Part shown: piece after piece, positions 1 through 8,798 of the stretch
Position numbering within the stretch: position 1 is the stretch's first letter
Layout of the letters: the number at the start of each line of letters is the position of its first letter
DNA from: JBCAXA01 sp039183535
GTDB lineage: Bacteria > Pseudomonadota > Gammaproteobacteria > Steroidobacterales > Woeseiaceae
Length of the DNA stretch: 64,000 bases
Direction of reading: 5' to 3'
Assembly (NCBI GenBank): GCA_039183535.1
Contig: JBCDBO010000002.1
Coordinates: forward strand, 65,259 to 129,258
Translations under genes and position numbers: made by a program
The notes under the pieces: model-generated
Seen by the model: only the letters and a program-made list of their open reading frames with translations
Told to the model about the DNA's origin: nothing
Database searches by the model: none

Positions 1-722
1 CTTACGCCGGTGCCGAGCGCGCGGCACTGACCAACATCGACTTACACATCGAACCCGGGAAAAGTCTGGCCTTGGTTGGTGAGAACGGCGCCGGCAAGAC
101 AACACTGATAAAACTGATGACCGGCTTGTACAATCCCGAGCGAGGCCAGGTCTTGCTCGACGGCACGCCACTCGAACAATGGGATCGAGAGGTACTTGAC
201 CGGCGCTTCGGCGTCATTTTTCAAGACTTTGCTCACTACCAAATGACGGTCGGCGAGAACGTTGGGGCCGGCGATGTCGACCACTTTGACGACGCCGAAC
301 GGTGGCAAGAAGCGGCAACCAAAGGACTCGCACAACCGTTCATCGAACGACTGCCCGACCAATACGCGACGCAGTTAGGCCGGTGGTTTGCCGGCGGTCA
401 CGAGTTATCGAGCGGGCAATGGCAAAAGATCGCGTTAGCGCGCGCATTCATGGATGGTTCGGCGGATGTTCTGATACTCGACGAACCGACCGCGGCGATG
501 GACGCCGCTGCCGAAGCTGCAATGTTCGAGCACTTTCGAGAGCTCAGCCACGATAAAATAACGGTCCTTATCTCGCATCGATTTTCAACCGTTCGTCGTG
601 CTGACCGGATTGTTGTGGTCGACGACGGCCAGATTGTCGAATCCGGCGATCACGATGAACTCATGTCAGCCAACGGCCACTACGCTACACTCTTCCGACT
701 ACAGGCCGAAGGTTATCGCTAA
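1..722 (+). CDS. ABC exporter ATP-binding domain (5' end outside window)
   Basis: The gene enters from the left edge. The frame open from base 3 gives the last 239 residues and ends in TAA at 720-722. A complete nucleotide-binding domain is visible: Walker A GENGAGKTT at visible residues 26-34, the Q-loop glutamine in VIFQDF, the signature LSSGQ, Walker B VLILDEPT with a D-loop after it, and the switch histidine in LISHRFST. An NBD at the C-terminus is the usual layout of half-size exporters (MsbA/ATM1 type), so six membrane helices probably lie upstream of the window. That is inference, and the substrate cannot be told. The next gene starts 30 bp downstream with its own strong ribosome binding site. 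Confidence 0.85.
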   Translation, partial: YAGAERAALTNIDLHIEPGKSLALVGENGAGKTTLIKLMTGLYNPERGQVLLDGTPLEQWDREVLDRRFGVIFQDFAHYQMTVGENVGAGDVDHFDDAERWQEAATKGLAQPFIERLPDQYATQLGRWFAGGHELSSGQWQKIALARAFMDGSADVLILDEPTAAMDAAAEAAMFEHFRELSHDKITVLISHRFSTVRRADRIVVVDDGQIVESGDHDELMSANGHYATLFRLQAEGYR

Positions 723-752
723 CGGCACCTGGCAGGTTGAAGGAGGAAAACG

Positions 753-2081
753 GTGCGCTTGAGGCACGGTATAACGGCACTATTCGTATGCCTGGGGCTG
801 ATCGGTTGCGAACCGCCGGCGGATGAGCCGCCACAGTTATCGATGGGCGTTTGGCAAGCATCGCTTGAGTTACCCGGCGGAAAGATGCCGTTTGGTATCG
901 AGTTCGGTCGCGAGGGCGAGAGCGGCTTTCGGGCGACTCTACTGAACGGCCAAGAGCGGGTAACCGTCCCCGAGGTCACCTTCGCGACCGAGACAGGCGC
1001 GCTATCTTTGGTGTTTCCGGCGTTTGGCAATCGAATCGACGCGACGCTCAAGGACGGCGCGCTAGTCGGCGAGCTCCGCAAACTGCAACGTACCGAAATC
1101 CAAGTCATTCCGTTCACGGCGAAACCAGGCAGTGTGGCCAACACGTCGGCAGCACCGCCTCAGGTGGATTTGTCAGGACGCTGGGAGGTGACATTCACTG
1201 AGGACGACGGCAGCACCTACCCGGCGGTTGGCGAGTTCGCCCAGCGCGGCGACCGCTTGTTTGGCACCTTCTTAACGCCAACGGCCGACTATCGTTATCT
1301 CGGCGGTCGTGTCGACGGCAACACAATGACACTATCGACATTCGATGGCGCCCACGCCTTCTTGTTTCGCGGTGAGGTCGATCCGGATGGCGCGCTGCAC
1401 GGCGAATTTTGGTCCGGCCTCGCGTCGTACGAGACGTTCGTTGCAGCCCGTAACAAAGATGCGATCCTGCCAGACGCCAATCAGCTGACCTACTTGAACC
1501 CGGGCTATGAACGCTTCGAATTCGAGTTTGAGGATGTGGCCGGCAATGTCGTTCGCCATGACGACCCGCGTTTTGACGGTAAAGTCGTCATCGTTACGCT
1601 AGCCGGCAGCTGGTGCCCGAACTGCCATGACGAGGCCGCCTTTATGGCGCCACTGTACGAGAAGTTCCGCGACCAAGGGCTCGAGATCGTCGCATTGATG
1701 TTTGAGCACGTGGGCTCGGACAAAGCAGCCGCACGCCGTCAGGTCAGCGCGTTCCGCGACAAATTTTCTATCCAATATGAGACCTTGATCGCGGGTACGT
1801 CGGACAAAGACCAGGCCAGTGAGCTGATGCCGTCGCTGAACGCCGTCATGGCATTCCCGACGACCGTATTCATCGACAGCCAAGGCACAGTCCGGCGTAT
1901 CCACACCGGTTTTTCCGGCCCTGGAACAGGCGAGCACTACACGAAACTCACCGGTGAATTCACCGCTTTGGTCGAGACCTTACTCGCCGAGGCTAATGTC
2001 AGCGAGTCACCGGCCGAAGCAGTGGGTGAGGACACACCGCCGACCGACGACACCGTGTCGACGCCCGAGACAGAGGGTTAG
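753..2081 (+). CDS. TlpA-like thioredoxin-fold lipoprotein with duplicated N-terminal domain
   Basis: 442 residues from a GTG start, chosen because AAGGAGG (740-746) sits six bases upstream. The N-terminus is a lipoprotein signal with lipobox LIGC, so the protein is probably membrane-anchored in the periplasm. Two related beta-rich segments follow (about residues 30-125 and 135-245), each opening with a Trp-centred strand (MGVWQASLEL, SGRWEVTFTE). The C-terminal part (about 265-420) is a TlpA/AhpC-type thioredoxin fold with redox motif WCPNC at 287-291 and the cis-proline loop in AFPTTVF. A thiol-disulfide reductase or cytochrome maturation role is likely by family; the substrate is unknown. 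The last 30 residues are acidic and low complexity. yajQ starts two bases after the stop. Confidence 0.8.
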   Translation: MRLRHGITALFVCLGLIGCEPPADEPPQLSMGVWQASLELPGGKMPFGIEFGREGESGFRATLLNGQERVTVPEVTFATETGALSLVFPAFGNRIDATLKDGALVGELRKLQRTEIQVIPFTAKPGSVANTSAAPPQVDLSGRWEVTFTEDDGSTYPAVGEFAQRGDRLFGTFLTPTADYRYLGGRVDGNTMTLSTFDGAHAFLFRGEVDPDGALHGEFWSGLASYETFVAARNKDAILPDANQLTYLNPGYERFEFEFEDVAGNVVRHDDPRFDGKVVIVTLAGSWCPNCHDEAAFMAPLYEKFRDQGLEIVALMFEHVGSDKAAARRQVSAFRDKFSIQYETLIAGTSDKDQASELMPSLNAVMAFPTTVFIDSQGTVRRIHTGFSGPGTGEHYTKLTGEFTALVETLLAEANVSESPAEAVGEDTPPTDDTVSTPETEG

Positions 2082-2083
2082 CC

Positions 2084-2566
2084 ATGCCATCGTTCGATAT
2101 CGTGTCCGAAGTGGACATGCACGAAGCTCAGAATGCGGTCGATCAGGCGAACAAGGAAGTGACTACGCGCTTCGATTTCAAAGGGACGAACTCGAGTTTT
2201 TCGCTGCAAGATACGGTGATCGAACTCGACGGCGAGGCATCGTTTCAGCTCGACCAAATGCGCGGTATTTTGACCGAGAAGATGTCGCGCCGCGGTATCG
2301 ACGTCGGCTGTCTCGATACCGGAACGCCAGTCACCAGCGGACAACGTGCCAAACAAACGATAACGATAAAACAGGGCCTAGACAGCGACCTTGCCAAACG
2401 TATCGTCAAGGACGTCAAGGCCTCGAAGCTCAAAGTTCAATGCGCGATCCAAGGGGATAAAGTGCGCGTCACAGGTAAGAAGCGTGACGATCTACAGCAG
2501 TGTATCGCCCTGTTGCGCGACGCCGATTTAGGTCTACCGCTGCAGTTCGAGAACTTTCGCGACTAA
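2084..2566 (+). CDS. yajQ: YajQ family nucleotide-binding protein
   Basis: 160 residues, the usual length for YajQ (UPF0234). The N-terminus MPSFDIVSEVDMHEAQNAV and the segment TRFDFKGT are hallmarks of the family, as is the C-terminal VRVTGKKRDDLQQ(C)IALLR segment, which ends LPLQFENFRD. Members have two RNP-like ferredoxin folds and bind nucleotides; the Xanthomonas member is a cyclic di-GMP receptor that works with a LysR-type regulator. It is translated two bases after the TlpA-like gene and is probably on the same mRNA. Which ligand this copy binds cannot be read from the sequence. Confidence 0.93.
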   Translation: MPSFDIVSEVDMHEAQNAVDQANKEVTTRFDFKGTNSSFSLQDTVIELDGEASFQLDQMRGILTEKMSRRGIDVGCLDTGTPVTSGQRAKQTITIKQGLDSDLAKRIVKDVKASKLKVQCAIQGDKVRVTGKKRDDLQQCIALLRDADLGLPLQFENFRD

Positions 2567-2584
2567 ATACCGGCTCGGTAACTC

Positions 2585-5323
2585 GTGGCGGCCTCAAAAC
2601 CCAGTCTGCGCCAAGGCGATCTCGACTTTACGGAGAGCTCGAACGCGCTGCGTGCCGAAGTTCGCCGACTCGGCGAAATGACCGGCGAACTATTGCGCGA
2701 ACAAGGCGGTGAGCCGCTATACACGCTCGTCGAAACCGCGCGCCAGCTCGCCATCCGCCGCCGCGAGGGCGATGTGAGCGTCGGCCGCGATCTGCACGAC
2801 CTATTGTCCGGACTCAATGCGGCGACGGCCGACGATGTAGCGCGGGCCTTTTCGACCTATTTCCACTTGGTCAATGCGGCCGAGAAAGTCCATCGGATAC
2901 GGCGACGGCGCGAGTACCTTCGCGATGAGAGCCGACCGATGCCGCGCGGCCTCGATCGAACCTTTGTCATGCTGCGCGAGCAAGGCTTCGATGCCGATGC
3001 ATTGCAGGCATTGATCGGCCAACTCGATCTTGAACCGGTGTTCACCGGCCAACCGACCGAACCGACCCGGCGGACGATTCTGCGTAAGGAGCAAAACATC
3101 GTCCGTATGTTGGTCGCCATGCTCGATCCGACGCTACCACCACAAGAGCGCCGTGCGTACGAGGCGAAGATACGCACGGAAGTCACGACGATTTGGCAGA
3201 CCGACGAAAACCCATCCGAAGCGATGACCGTCGCTGACGAACTCGAACACGTCTTGTTCTTTCTGACCGACGTCCTCTATCGGGTTATCCCGCCGGTCTA
3301 CGAGAACATGCGCGAAGCGCTCGTTCGCGCCTACGGCGAAGAGGGGCGGCGGATTCGTTTACCAACCCTGTTGCGCTTTGCCTCATGGGTCGGTGCCGAT
3401 CTGGATGGCAACGCGAACATTAATGCAAAGACCATCCGCAAGACCTTGGCGCGACAGCGCTCGCTAATTCTGAATCTGTATTTTGAAGAATGCGGCAGGC
3501 TCGCGGCGCAGCTCAGCCAAACCCTCAGTCGCACCAGCGTGACGGAAGGCGTTCTCGAGCGGATTGCCGAGTACCGAGAGCATTTCCCAGACGCGATGCA
3601 TGCGGTACCAGCACGCCACCGTGAAATGCCCTACCGGGTTTACTTGCGCTTGGTTCAAGCACGAATTCAGTCGACGTTTGACGACAGTGTGTTTCCGTAC
3701 ACCGATGCGGCGGAGTTCGAGGCCGACATACGGCGCCTAGAGGTGAGTCTTGCAGACAATCGAGGGCGCAATGCCGGCTACCACCCGGTCCGGCGATTCT
3801 TGCGCCGCATCCAGACTTTTGGGTTTCATTTGCTCAGTTTGGACATTCGCCAAAACGCCAAAATTCATCGAAAAGTGGTTGGTGCTGGCCTCGGCGATAG
3901 TGACTGGTTAGAACGAACGCCCGATGAGCGTATCGCCGCGATTTGCGCGGCATTAGACGCGCGTGAACCACCCGACGAAGAGGGCGATACGCTTACGCGT
4001 AAGACCCTCGCTGTCTTCCAGGCGATTGCCTACGCCCATCGCCGCTACGGCGGGGGTGCCATTGGCCCCTTCATCGTCAGCCAGTGTGAAGGCCCGGATG
4101 ATGTGTTGTCGGTTCTGCTGCTGGCGCAGTGGGGCGAGATGGCCAACCGACGCGGCGAGGTCGCTCTGGACATTGCGCCGATGTTTGAAACCGATGCCGA
4201 ACTTGTCGATGGCAATGCGATGATCCATCGCTTGCTGCAGATCCCGCAGTACCGGCAACACGTCGAGCGGCGCGATCATCGCCAAGTCGTCATGCTCGGC
4301 TATTCGCACTCGAACAAGGACGGCGGTATCGCCTCGTCCCGGTGGTCGCTGTATCAGGCGCAACAGACGCTGGTACACGATTTTGACGATACCGACGTCG
4401 AGATCGTTTTGTTCCACGGTCGCGGCGGCAGTATCAGCCGTGGCGGCTCCAACACGCGCAGCGCCGTGCGCAGTGCGCCGCCGGGCACCATCGGTGGGCA
4501 CCTACGTGTCACCGAGCAAGGCGAGACGATCAACGAAAAGTACGGACTGCGAAACATCGCGTTGCGTAACCTCGAGCAGTCGATTAGCTCGGTCATGTGG
4601 GCAAGTCGCGAGCCGCTTCGAAATGTCGGCCTACGCAAAGACTGGGTCGACACAATGCACACGATTGCGACGGAGAGCCGGCGCGCCTATCGAGAGTTGG
4701 TCGTCGATACGCCGCGCTTCGTCGACTACTTTAGGGCGGCGACACCGATCGATGTGATAGAAAGTATGCAAGTCGGGACACGGCCGACCAGCGACCGCAA
4801 CGGCCGTGGCATCGATGGGCTACGCGCAATTCCATGGGTGTTTGCATGGACACAGAGCCGGCATATGTTGCCGGGCTGGTACGGCGTCGGCATCGGGATC
4901 GGCCATGCGTTGGAAAAATACGGCGACGAGCGCCTGTTAGAAATGGCCCACGAATGGCCGTTTTTCGGCATTTTGCTGCACGACGTCGAAATCGTGATGG
5001 GCAAGACCGATTTGGCGACAGCGGTTGAATACTCGCTGCTCGCCGAGGATTTACATGAGCGAATATTTCCGCGTATCGCTGCCGAGTACGACAACACGCG
5101 GACGCAGTTACTCGCACTGACAGAGCACAGCGTTTTGCTGGAAGAGGACCGGGTATTGCGGCGCGCCATACGGCTACGGAATCCGTATTTGGATCCAATG
5201 AACGTCCTACAGATCGATTTACTAAAACGTTGGCGTGCCGGTGACCGCCAAGACGAGGGTATAAAAAACGCGTTGTACGAGACGGTCAACGGGATCGTAC
5301 AAGGGCTACAGGCCACCGGGTAA
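2585..5323 (+). CDS. ppc: Phosphoenolpyruvate carboxylase, divergent form
   Basis: 912 residues from GTG (E. coli Ppc has 883). PEPC makes oxaloacetate from PEP and bicarbonate to refill the TCA cycle. Conserved blocks are present: GADLDGNANI (substrate/metal region), NKDGG with K578 (E. coli K546 equivalent), FHGRGGSISRGG with H611, R613 and R619 (E. coli H579, R581, R587), and RVTEQGE. Two departures stand out. The normally invariant TAHPTE is TGQPTE, so the catalytic histidine (E. coli H138) is Gln156. The C-terminus reads QATG where most enzymes end in NTG, so the residue matching aspartate-binding N881 is Ala910. GYSDS is also GYSHS here. The frame is otherwise intact over 2.7 kb, so this is not a decayed copy. 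Start is 18 bp after yajQ. Confidence 0.9.
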   Translation: MAASKPSLRQGDLDFTESSNALRAEVRRLGEMTGELLREQGGEPLYTLVETARQLAIRRREGDVSVGRDLHDLLSGLNAATADDVARAFSTYFHLVNAAEKVHRIRRRREYLRDESRPMPRGLDRTFVMLREQGFDADALQALIGQLDLEPVFTGQPTEPTRRTILRKEQNIVRMLVAMLDPTLPPQERRAYEAKIRTEVTTIWQTDENPSEAMTVADELEHVLFFLTDVLYRVIPPVYENMREALVRAYGEEGRRIRLPTLLRFASWVGADLDGNANINAKTIRKTLARQRSLILNLYFEECGRLAAQLSQTLSRTSVTEGVLERIAEYREHFPDAMHAVPARHREMPYRVYLRLVQARIQSTFDDSVFPYTDAAEFEADIRRLEVSLADNRGRNAGYHPVRRFLRRIQTFGFHLLSLDIRQNAKIHRKVVGAGLGDSDWLERTPDERIAAICAALDAREPPDEEGDTLTRKTLAVFQAIAYAHRRYGGGAIGPFIVSQCEGPDDVLSVLLLAQWGEMANRRGEVALDIAPMFETDAELVDGNAMIHRLLQIPQYRQHVERRDHRQVVMLGYSHSNKDGGIASSRWSLYQAQQTLVHDFDDTDVEIVLFHGRGGSISRGGSNTRSAVRSAPPGTIGGHLRVTEQGETINEKYGLRNIALRNLEQSISSVMWASREPLRNVGLRKDWVDTMHTIATESRRAYRELVVDTPRFVDYFRAATPIDVIESMQVGTRPTSDRNGRGIDGLRAIPWVFAWTQSRHMLPGWYGVGIGIGHALEKYGDERLLEMAHEWPFFGILLHDVEIVMGKTDLATAVEYSLLAEDLHERIFPRIAAEYDNTRTQLLALTEHSVLLEEDRVLRRAIRLRNPYLDPMNVLQIDLLKRWRAGDRQDEGIKNALYETVNGIVQGLQATG

Positions 5324-5345
5324 GATCACAAAGGAGGTACATGTC

Positions 5346-5552
5346 GTGCTAGAGACGATTGGTTACATTTGCTTAGCTGTGGTGGCTGCCGTTTACGCGG
5401 CCCTGATGCTGACCGGTATCGTCGCAATGGGCGCTTTCAGCTGGATCGGCCTCTTGTTTGTCGTCGGCATCGGCGCCTTGTTCATAAAAGTGCTGGCCGA
5501 ACGGCTCGGCAATAAAGAAGACGATCACTACTCGAAGAACGTGGAGCGCTAA
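5346..5552 (+). CDS. Small two-helix membrane protein, unknown function
   Basis: 68 residues from GTG, with a near-perfect AAGGAGGT (5331-5338) seven bases upstream. That Shine-Dalgarno site decides the start, because an ATG at 5341 leads to a stop within four codons. Two hydrophobic stretches (about residues 3-27 and 30-48) are followed by a charged tail, ERLGNKEDDHYSKNVER, likely cytoplasmic. I do not recognise the family. It lies between ppc and the UPF0145 gene, two bases before the latter, so the two small proteins are probably co-translated. Confidence 0.7.
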   Translation: MLETIGYICLAVVAAVYAALMLTGIVAMGAFSWIGLLFVVGIGALFIKVLAERLGNKEDDHYSKNVER

Positions 5553-5554
5553 CG

Positions 5555-5869
5555 ATGTTAATGACGACGCAGGACCGATTTGAAGACCGCCAAATAACGG
5601 CAACGCTCGGGCTCGTCCGTGGCAATACCATTCGCGCGAGACACGTTGGTAAGGACATTCTTGCGGGCTTGCGCAGTATCGTCGGCGGCGAAATCGGCGA
5701 GTACACGAAGATGCTGGCCGAATCGCGCGAACAAGCGCTCGATCGATTACTGGCCGACGCGAAACGACTGGGTGCCGATGGCGTCGTTGCATTGCGCTTT
5801 GAGACCGCCCCAGTGATGCAAGGGGCGGCCGAGCTGCTGGCGTATGGAACGGCAGTGAAACTCGCGTAA
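5555..5869 (+). CDS. YbjQ/UPF0145 family protein
   Basis: 104 residues, the family's usual size. The pattern is that of UPF0145 (YbjQ): an N-terminal strand (ATLGLVRGNTIRA), a central helix with EYTKMLAESREQALDRL, the phrase RLGADGVVALRFE and a final strand GTAVKLA. YbjQ proteins form pentameric dodecin-like assemblies in structures and are often labelled heavy-metal-binding, but no firm function is known. The gene is two bases after the small membrane protein, and its stop is six bases from the convergent ycgN-like gene. Confidence 0.85.
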   Translation: MLMTTQDRFEDRQITATLGLVRGNTIRARHVGKDILAGLRSIVGGEIGEYTKMLAESREQALDRLLADAKRLGADGVVALRFETAPVMQGAAELLAYGTAVKLA

Positions 5870-5875
5870 GCGTCG

Positions 5876-6313
5876 CTACGACAACAGCGGTGCGTCGACA
5901 TCGATTTCCCGATCGTAGTCACGCTCAGAAACAACCCGATCACGAACGGAAATTCCAGCGCCATGGACGCTTGTGGCATCACCACTGACGAGGGGATGCC
6001 ACGGCGGTAGCGGCTGGTTAAGCCAGCGTAAACGGTACGCGCAGGTTGGCGGAAGCGTGGCGTAGTCGCGATCGGTTGCTGTGCGGATTTCAATACAATG
6101 TGGCACGGCGCGGCGGCGCTCGGCGTAGCGCTGACATCGACAACTCGTCGTATCGAGCAAGCGACAGGCGATCGCGGTGTAGACGATATCGCCGCTGTCT
6201 GCATCTTCGAGTTTGTGCAAACAACACAGGCCGCAACCATCGCAGAGCGACTCCCATTCGTCGTCGCTCAATGCGTCGAGTGGTTTTGTTTCCCAAAACT
6301 TCGTGTCTGCCAC
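5876..6313 (-). CDS. YcgN/UPF0260 family cysteine-cluster protein
   Basis: 145 residues. I start it at GTG 6313 (ADTKFWETKPLDALSDDEW), where E. coli YcgN begins in the same register (FWQSKTLDEMSDAEW); an AGGGA site lies about nine bases upstream. A longer reading from 6406 would only add unrelated residues. The core LCDGCGLCCLHKL has closely spaced cysteines, and CRLLDTTSCRCQRY and PPTCAYR add more. These are the conserved cysteines of the YkgJ/YcgN zinc- or iron-chelating family. The C-terminal HPLVSG...HGAGISVR is also conserved. Function is unknown. It is divergent from the photolyase gene, with about 100 bp between starts. Confidence 0.88.
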   Translation of the reverse strand: MADTKFWETKPLDALSDDEWESLCDGCGLCCLHKLEDADSGDIVYTAIACRLLDTTSCRCQRYAERRRAVPHCIEIRTATDRDYATLPPTCAYRLRWLNQPLPPWHPLVSGDATSVHGAGISVRDRVVSERDYDREIDVDAPLLS

Positions 6314-6411
6314 GTGTCGATAATTCCCTGCGGGAAGGTAGTGATCTGACCGACCGCAACCGGTCTTGCCGTGCCATACTTTTGGGCCTTTTTTCGCGCA
6401 GCGCAAGGTTT

Positions 6412-7845
6412 ATGAGCAGCACCGCACTAGTATGGCTACGCCGCGACCTACGGTTGGCCGATAACCCGGCGCTTAGCGCAGCACTGCAAGCGCACGAGAA
6501 CGTCATCCCGGTGTTCGTCGCTGACGATTCCGATGACCCGTGGTCGCCGGGCGGCGCCGCCAACGCGTGGTTGCACCGCAGCCTAACAGCGCTGGACAGA
6601 GCATTGTCGGAGCTAGGCAGCCGGCTCATCGTCCGCGACGGACCAGCCGAGACAGCCCTTGGCGCGCTGATCGACGAAACGGGCGCCGCTGCTATTTATT
6701 GGAATCGCTTATACGATTCGCACTCACGACGACGCGACGAAACGCTGAAACGGCGCTGGCGTGAGGCCGGTCTCGACGCCCGCAGCTTTAACGGCCATTT
6801 ATTGATTGAGCCGTGGGAAGTCGAGACGGGCAGCGGCAACCCGTACAAGGTTTTCACGCCATTTTGGCGAAACGCCAGCCAACGAATTCCGAGCCGCGAG
6901 CCGATCGCGAAACCGCGCCAGTTGAAACCGCCAGCCGAATGGCCAGCGAGCGTGACGATCGAAGCGCTCGGGCTCAAACCCACGATCCGCTGGGACAGCG
7001 GGTTTTGGACCGTATTTGAACCCGGTGAAGCTGGAGCGCAAGCGGCGCTGCGTCGGTTTCGTCGCGGCGCCATCACCGGCTACCACGAAATGCGCGACTA
7101 CCCCGCTGACGATGGCGTCTCGCAACTGTCGGCTCACATACACTTTGGCGAAATCTCGCCGCTCGCTGTCTGGCACGGTGCCGGTAGCGCGCCGGACGCG
7201 CCGCCGGTCGACGTCGAGCATTTTCAGCGCGAGTTGGGTTGGCGTGAATTCGCGCATCACGTGCTGTACCACTTCGACCGGACACCGACCGAACCGCTGA
7301 ATGACAAGTACCGAGACTTTCCGTGGCGCGAAGGTTACGAGCCATTGCTGGCCGCGTGGCGCACGGGCAATACCGGTATTCCATTGGTCGATGCGGGTAT
7401 GCGCCAACTGTGGCAGACCGGCTGGATGCATAATCGTGTGCGGATGGTCGTCGCATCCTTTTTGGTCAAGAACATACGAGCACCTTGGCTTGAGGGTGCG
7501 CGGTGGTTTTGGGATACGCTCGTCGATGCCGACTTAGCGAGCAATACCCTCGGCTGGCAGTGGGCCGCTGGCTGCGGCGCTGATGCGGCACCGTACTTTC
7601 GGGTATTTAACCCGGTACTACAAAGCCAAAAATTCGATAAGTCGGGCGACTACATTCGCCGCTTTGTGCCGGAACTTAGCCAGCTCGACAACAAGACGAT
7701 CCACGAACCGTGGCGTTACAGCGGCAGCGATTTTACGCCGGGGACGGACTACCCACTGCCAGTGGTCGACTTAAAGACCAGTCGCAACGAAGCCCTCGAT
7801 GCATTAGCCGCGCTAGATCCGGCCAAGCGAGGGGCAAAGAACTGA
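6412..7845 (+). CDS. phrB: Deoxyribodipyrimidine photo-lyase (CPD class I)
   Basis: 477 residues from ATG 6412 (E. coli PhrB 472); the open frame reaches back to 6046 but the photolyase N-terminus is SSTALVWLRRDLRLADNPAL. The enzyme repairs cyclobutane pyrimidine dimers with blue light. The N-terminal alpha/beta domain binds the antenna chromophore; the C-terminal helical domain binds FAD. Visible FAD/substrate signatures include YHEMRDYPADDGVSQLS, WREFAHHVLY, RQLWQTGWMHNRVRM and GADAAPYFRVFNP. WQWAAGCGADAAPYF, with Asp after GA, matches class I photolyases rather than plant or animal cryptochromes. It stands alone; oxyR begins 35 bp downstream. Confidence 0.94.
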   Translation: MSSTALVWLRRDLRLADNPALSAALQAHENVIPVFVADDSDDPWSPGGAANAWLHRSLTALDRALSELGSRLIVRDGPAETALGALIDETGAAAIYWNRLYDSHSRRRDETLKRRWREAGLDARSFNGHLLIEPWEVETGSGNPYKVFTPFWRNASQRIPSREPIAKPRQLKPPAEWPASVTIEALGLKPTIRWDSGFWTVFEPGEAGAQAALRRFRRGAITGYHEMRDYPADDGVSQLSAHIHFGEISPLAVWHGAGSAPDAPPVDVEHFQRELGWREFAHHVLYHFDRTPTEPLNDKYRDFPWREGYEPLLAAWRTGNTGIPLVDAGMRQLWQTGWMHNRVRMVVASFLVKNIRAPWLEGARWFWDTLVDADLASNTLGWQWAAGCGADAAPYFRVFNPVLQSQKFDKSGDYIRRFVPELSQLDNKTIHEPWRYSGSDFTPGTDYPLPVVDLKTSRNEALDALAALDPAKRGAKN

Positions 7846-7880
7846 TAGCATCACGGTCGGAACATGGCTAGAGAGACACC

Positions 7881-8798
7881 GTGAAAGTCCCAGGCAACGT
7901 CAACCTACGGATGCTGAGTTATCTTGTCGCACTCGATGAGACCAGGCACTTTGGCAAAGCGGCTGAAGCGTGTTTTGTTAGCCAGCCAACCCTGTCAGCG
8001 CAGCTCAAGAAACTCGAAGATCTGCTCGGCGTCGCACTGATCGAGCGCCAGCCCGGCAACATCATGTTGACCGGTGTTGGCGAGAAAGTCGTCGCGAAGG
8101 CGCGCGCCATGTTGCAGACGGCTGGTGAGATAGACGACATCGCGCAGACCAGTCGTGACCCTTTCAGCGGCCAGCTGCGGATCGGCTTGATCCCGACGTT
8201 AGGTCCGTACTTGCTACCGCACGTCGTCGCCGCACTGCGCCGCGAATTGCCGCACCTAGATTGCCGTTTTTTGGAATACCAAACCGACCCGGTTTTAAAG
8301 CGCTTGCGGGACGGCGATATCGATGTCGTGCTGCTGGCGTTGCCAATCGATGACGACGGTCTAAGCGTGCGCGAATTGTTCGCCGAACCGTTTCGCTTGG
8401 CGGTTCCAGCAAGTCACGAGTTCGCCAAGCGCGACGCCGTTGAGGTCGGCGATCTGGACGGACAGTCGCTCTTGCTGTTGGAAGATGGGCATTGCCTTCG
8501 AGATCAAGCACTGGAAGTTTGTGCAATGTCGAGCGTGGAAGAGGACGGCGATTTTCGGGCAACGAGTCTTGAGACGCTTCGCCACATGGTCGCTGCCGAG
8601 GCCGGTATCACGTTGCTCCCAGCGCTCGCGTTAGAGCCGCCAGCGAGTCGCTTCGACAGCGTCGTCGATCTGCGCTTTGTCGATCCAGCTCCAATGCGTC
8701 GCATCGCGGCGGTTTGGCGCAAGGCGGATGGCCGTGTTGAAGCGCTGAATCGGTTTGCTGACGTCGTCACAGCCAGCGCCCCACAATTGGCGGCCTGA
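7881..8798 (+). CDS. oxyR: OxyR-type LysR-family peroxide sensor
   Basis: 305 residues. N-terminal winged helix-turn-helix (about 8-67) has the OxyR-like LSYLVALDETRHFGKAAE and VSQPTLSAQLKKLE. The regulatory domain has IGLIPTLGPYLLPH and GITLLPALAL, both typical of OxyR. The two redox cysteines are kept: C205 in GHCLRDQA and C214, nine residues apart as in E. coli C199/C208. It should therefore sense hydrogen peroxide through a reversible disulfide and activate antioxidant genes. Its own target sites are not visible here. Its stop overlaps the start of the thioesterase gene (TGATG), so the genes are translationally coupled. Confidence 0.93.
   Translation: MKVPGNVNLRMLSYLVALDETRHFGKAAEACFVSQPTLSAQLKKLEDLLGVALIERQPGNIMLTGVGEKVVAKARAMLQTAGEIDDIAQTSRDPFSGQLRIGLIPTLGPYLLPHVVAALRRELPHLDCRFLEYQTDPVLKRLRDGDIDVVLLALPIDDDGLSVRELFAEPFRLAVPASHEFAKRDAVEVGDLDGQSLLLLEDGHCLRDQALEVCAMSSVEEDGDFRATSLETLRHMVAAEAGITLLPALALEPPASRFDSVVDLRFVDPAPMRRIAAVWRKADGRVEALNRFADVVTASAPQLAA

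Noticed and set aside
3953..4501. Long antisense ORF (182 codons) inside ppc
   Set aside because: It is a shadow of a GC-rich coding region; the ppc frame carries the conserved motifs and the antisense product resembles nothing known.
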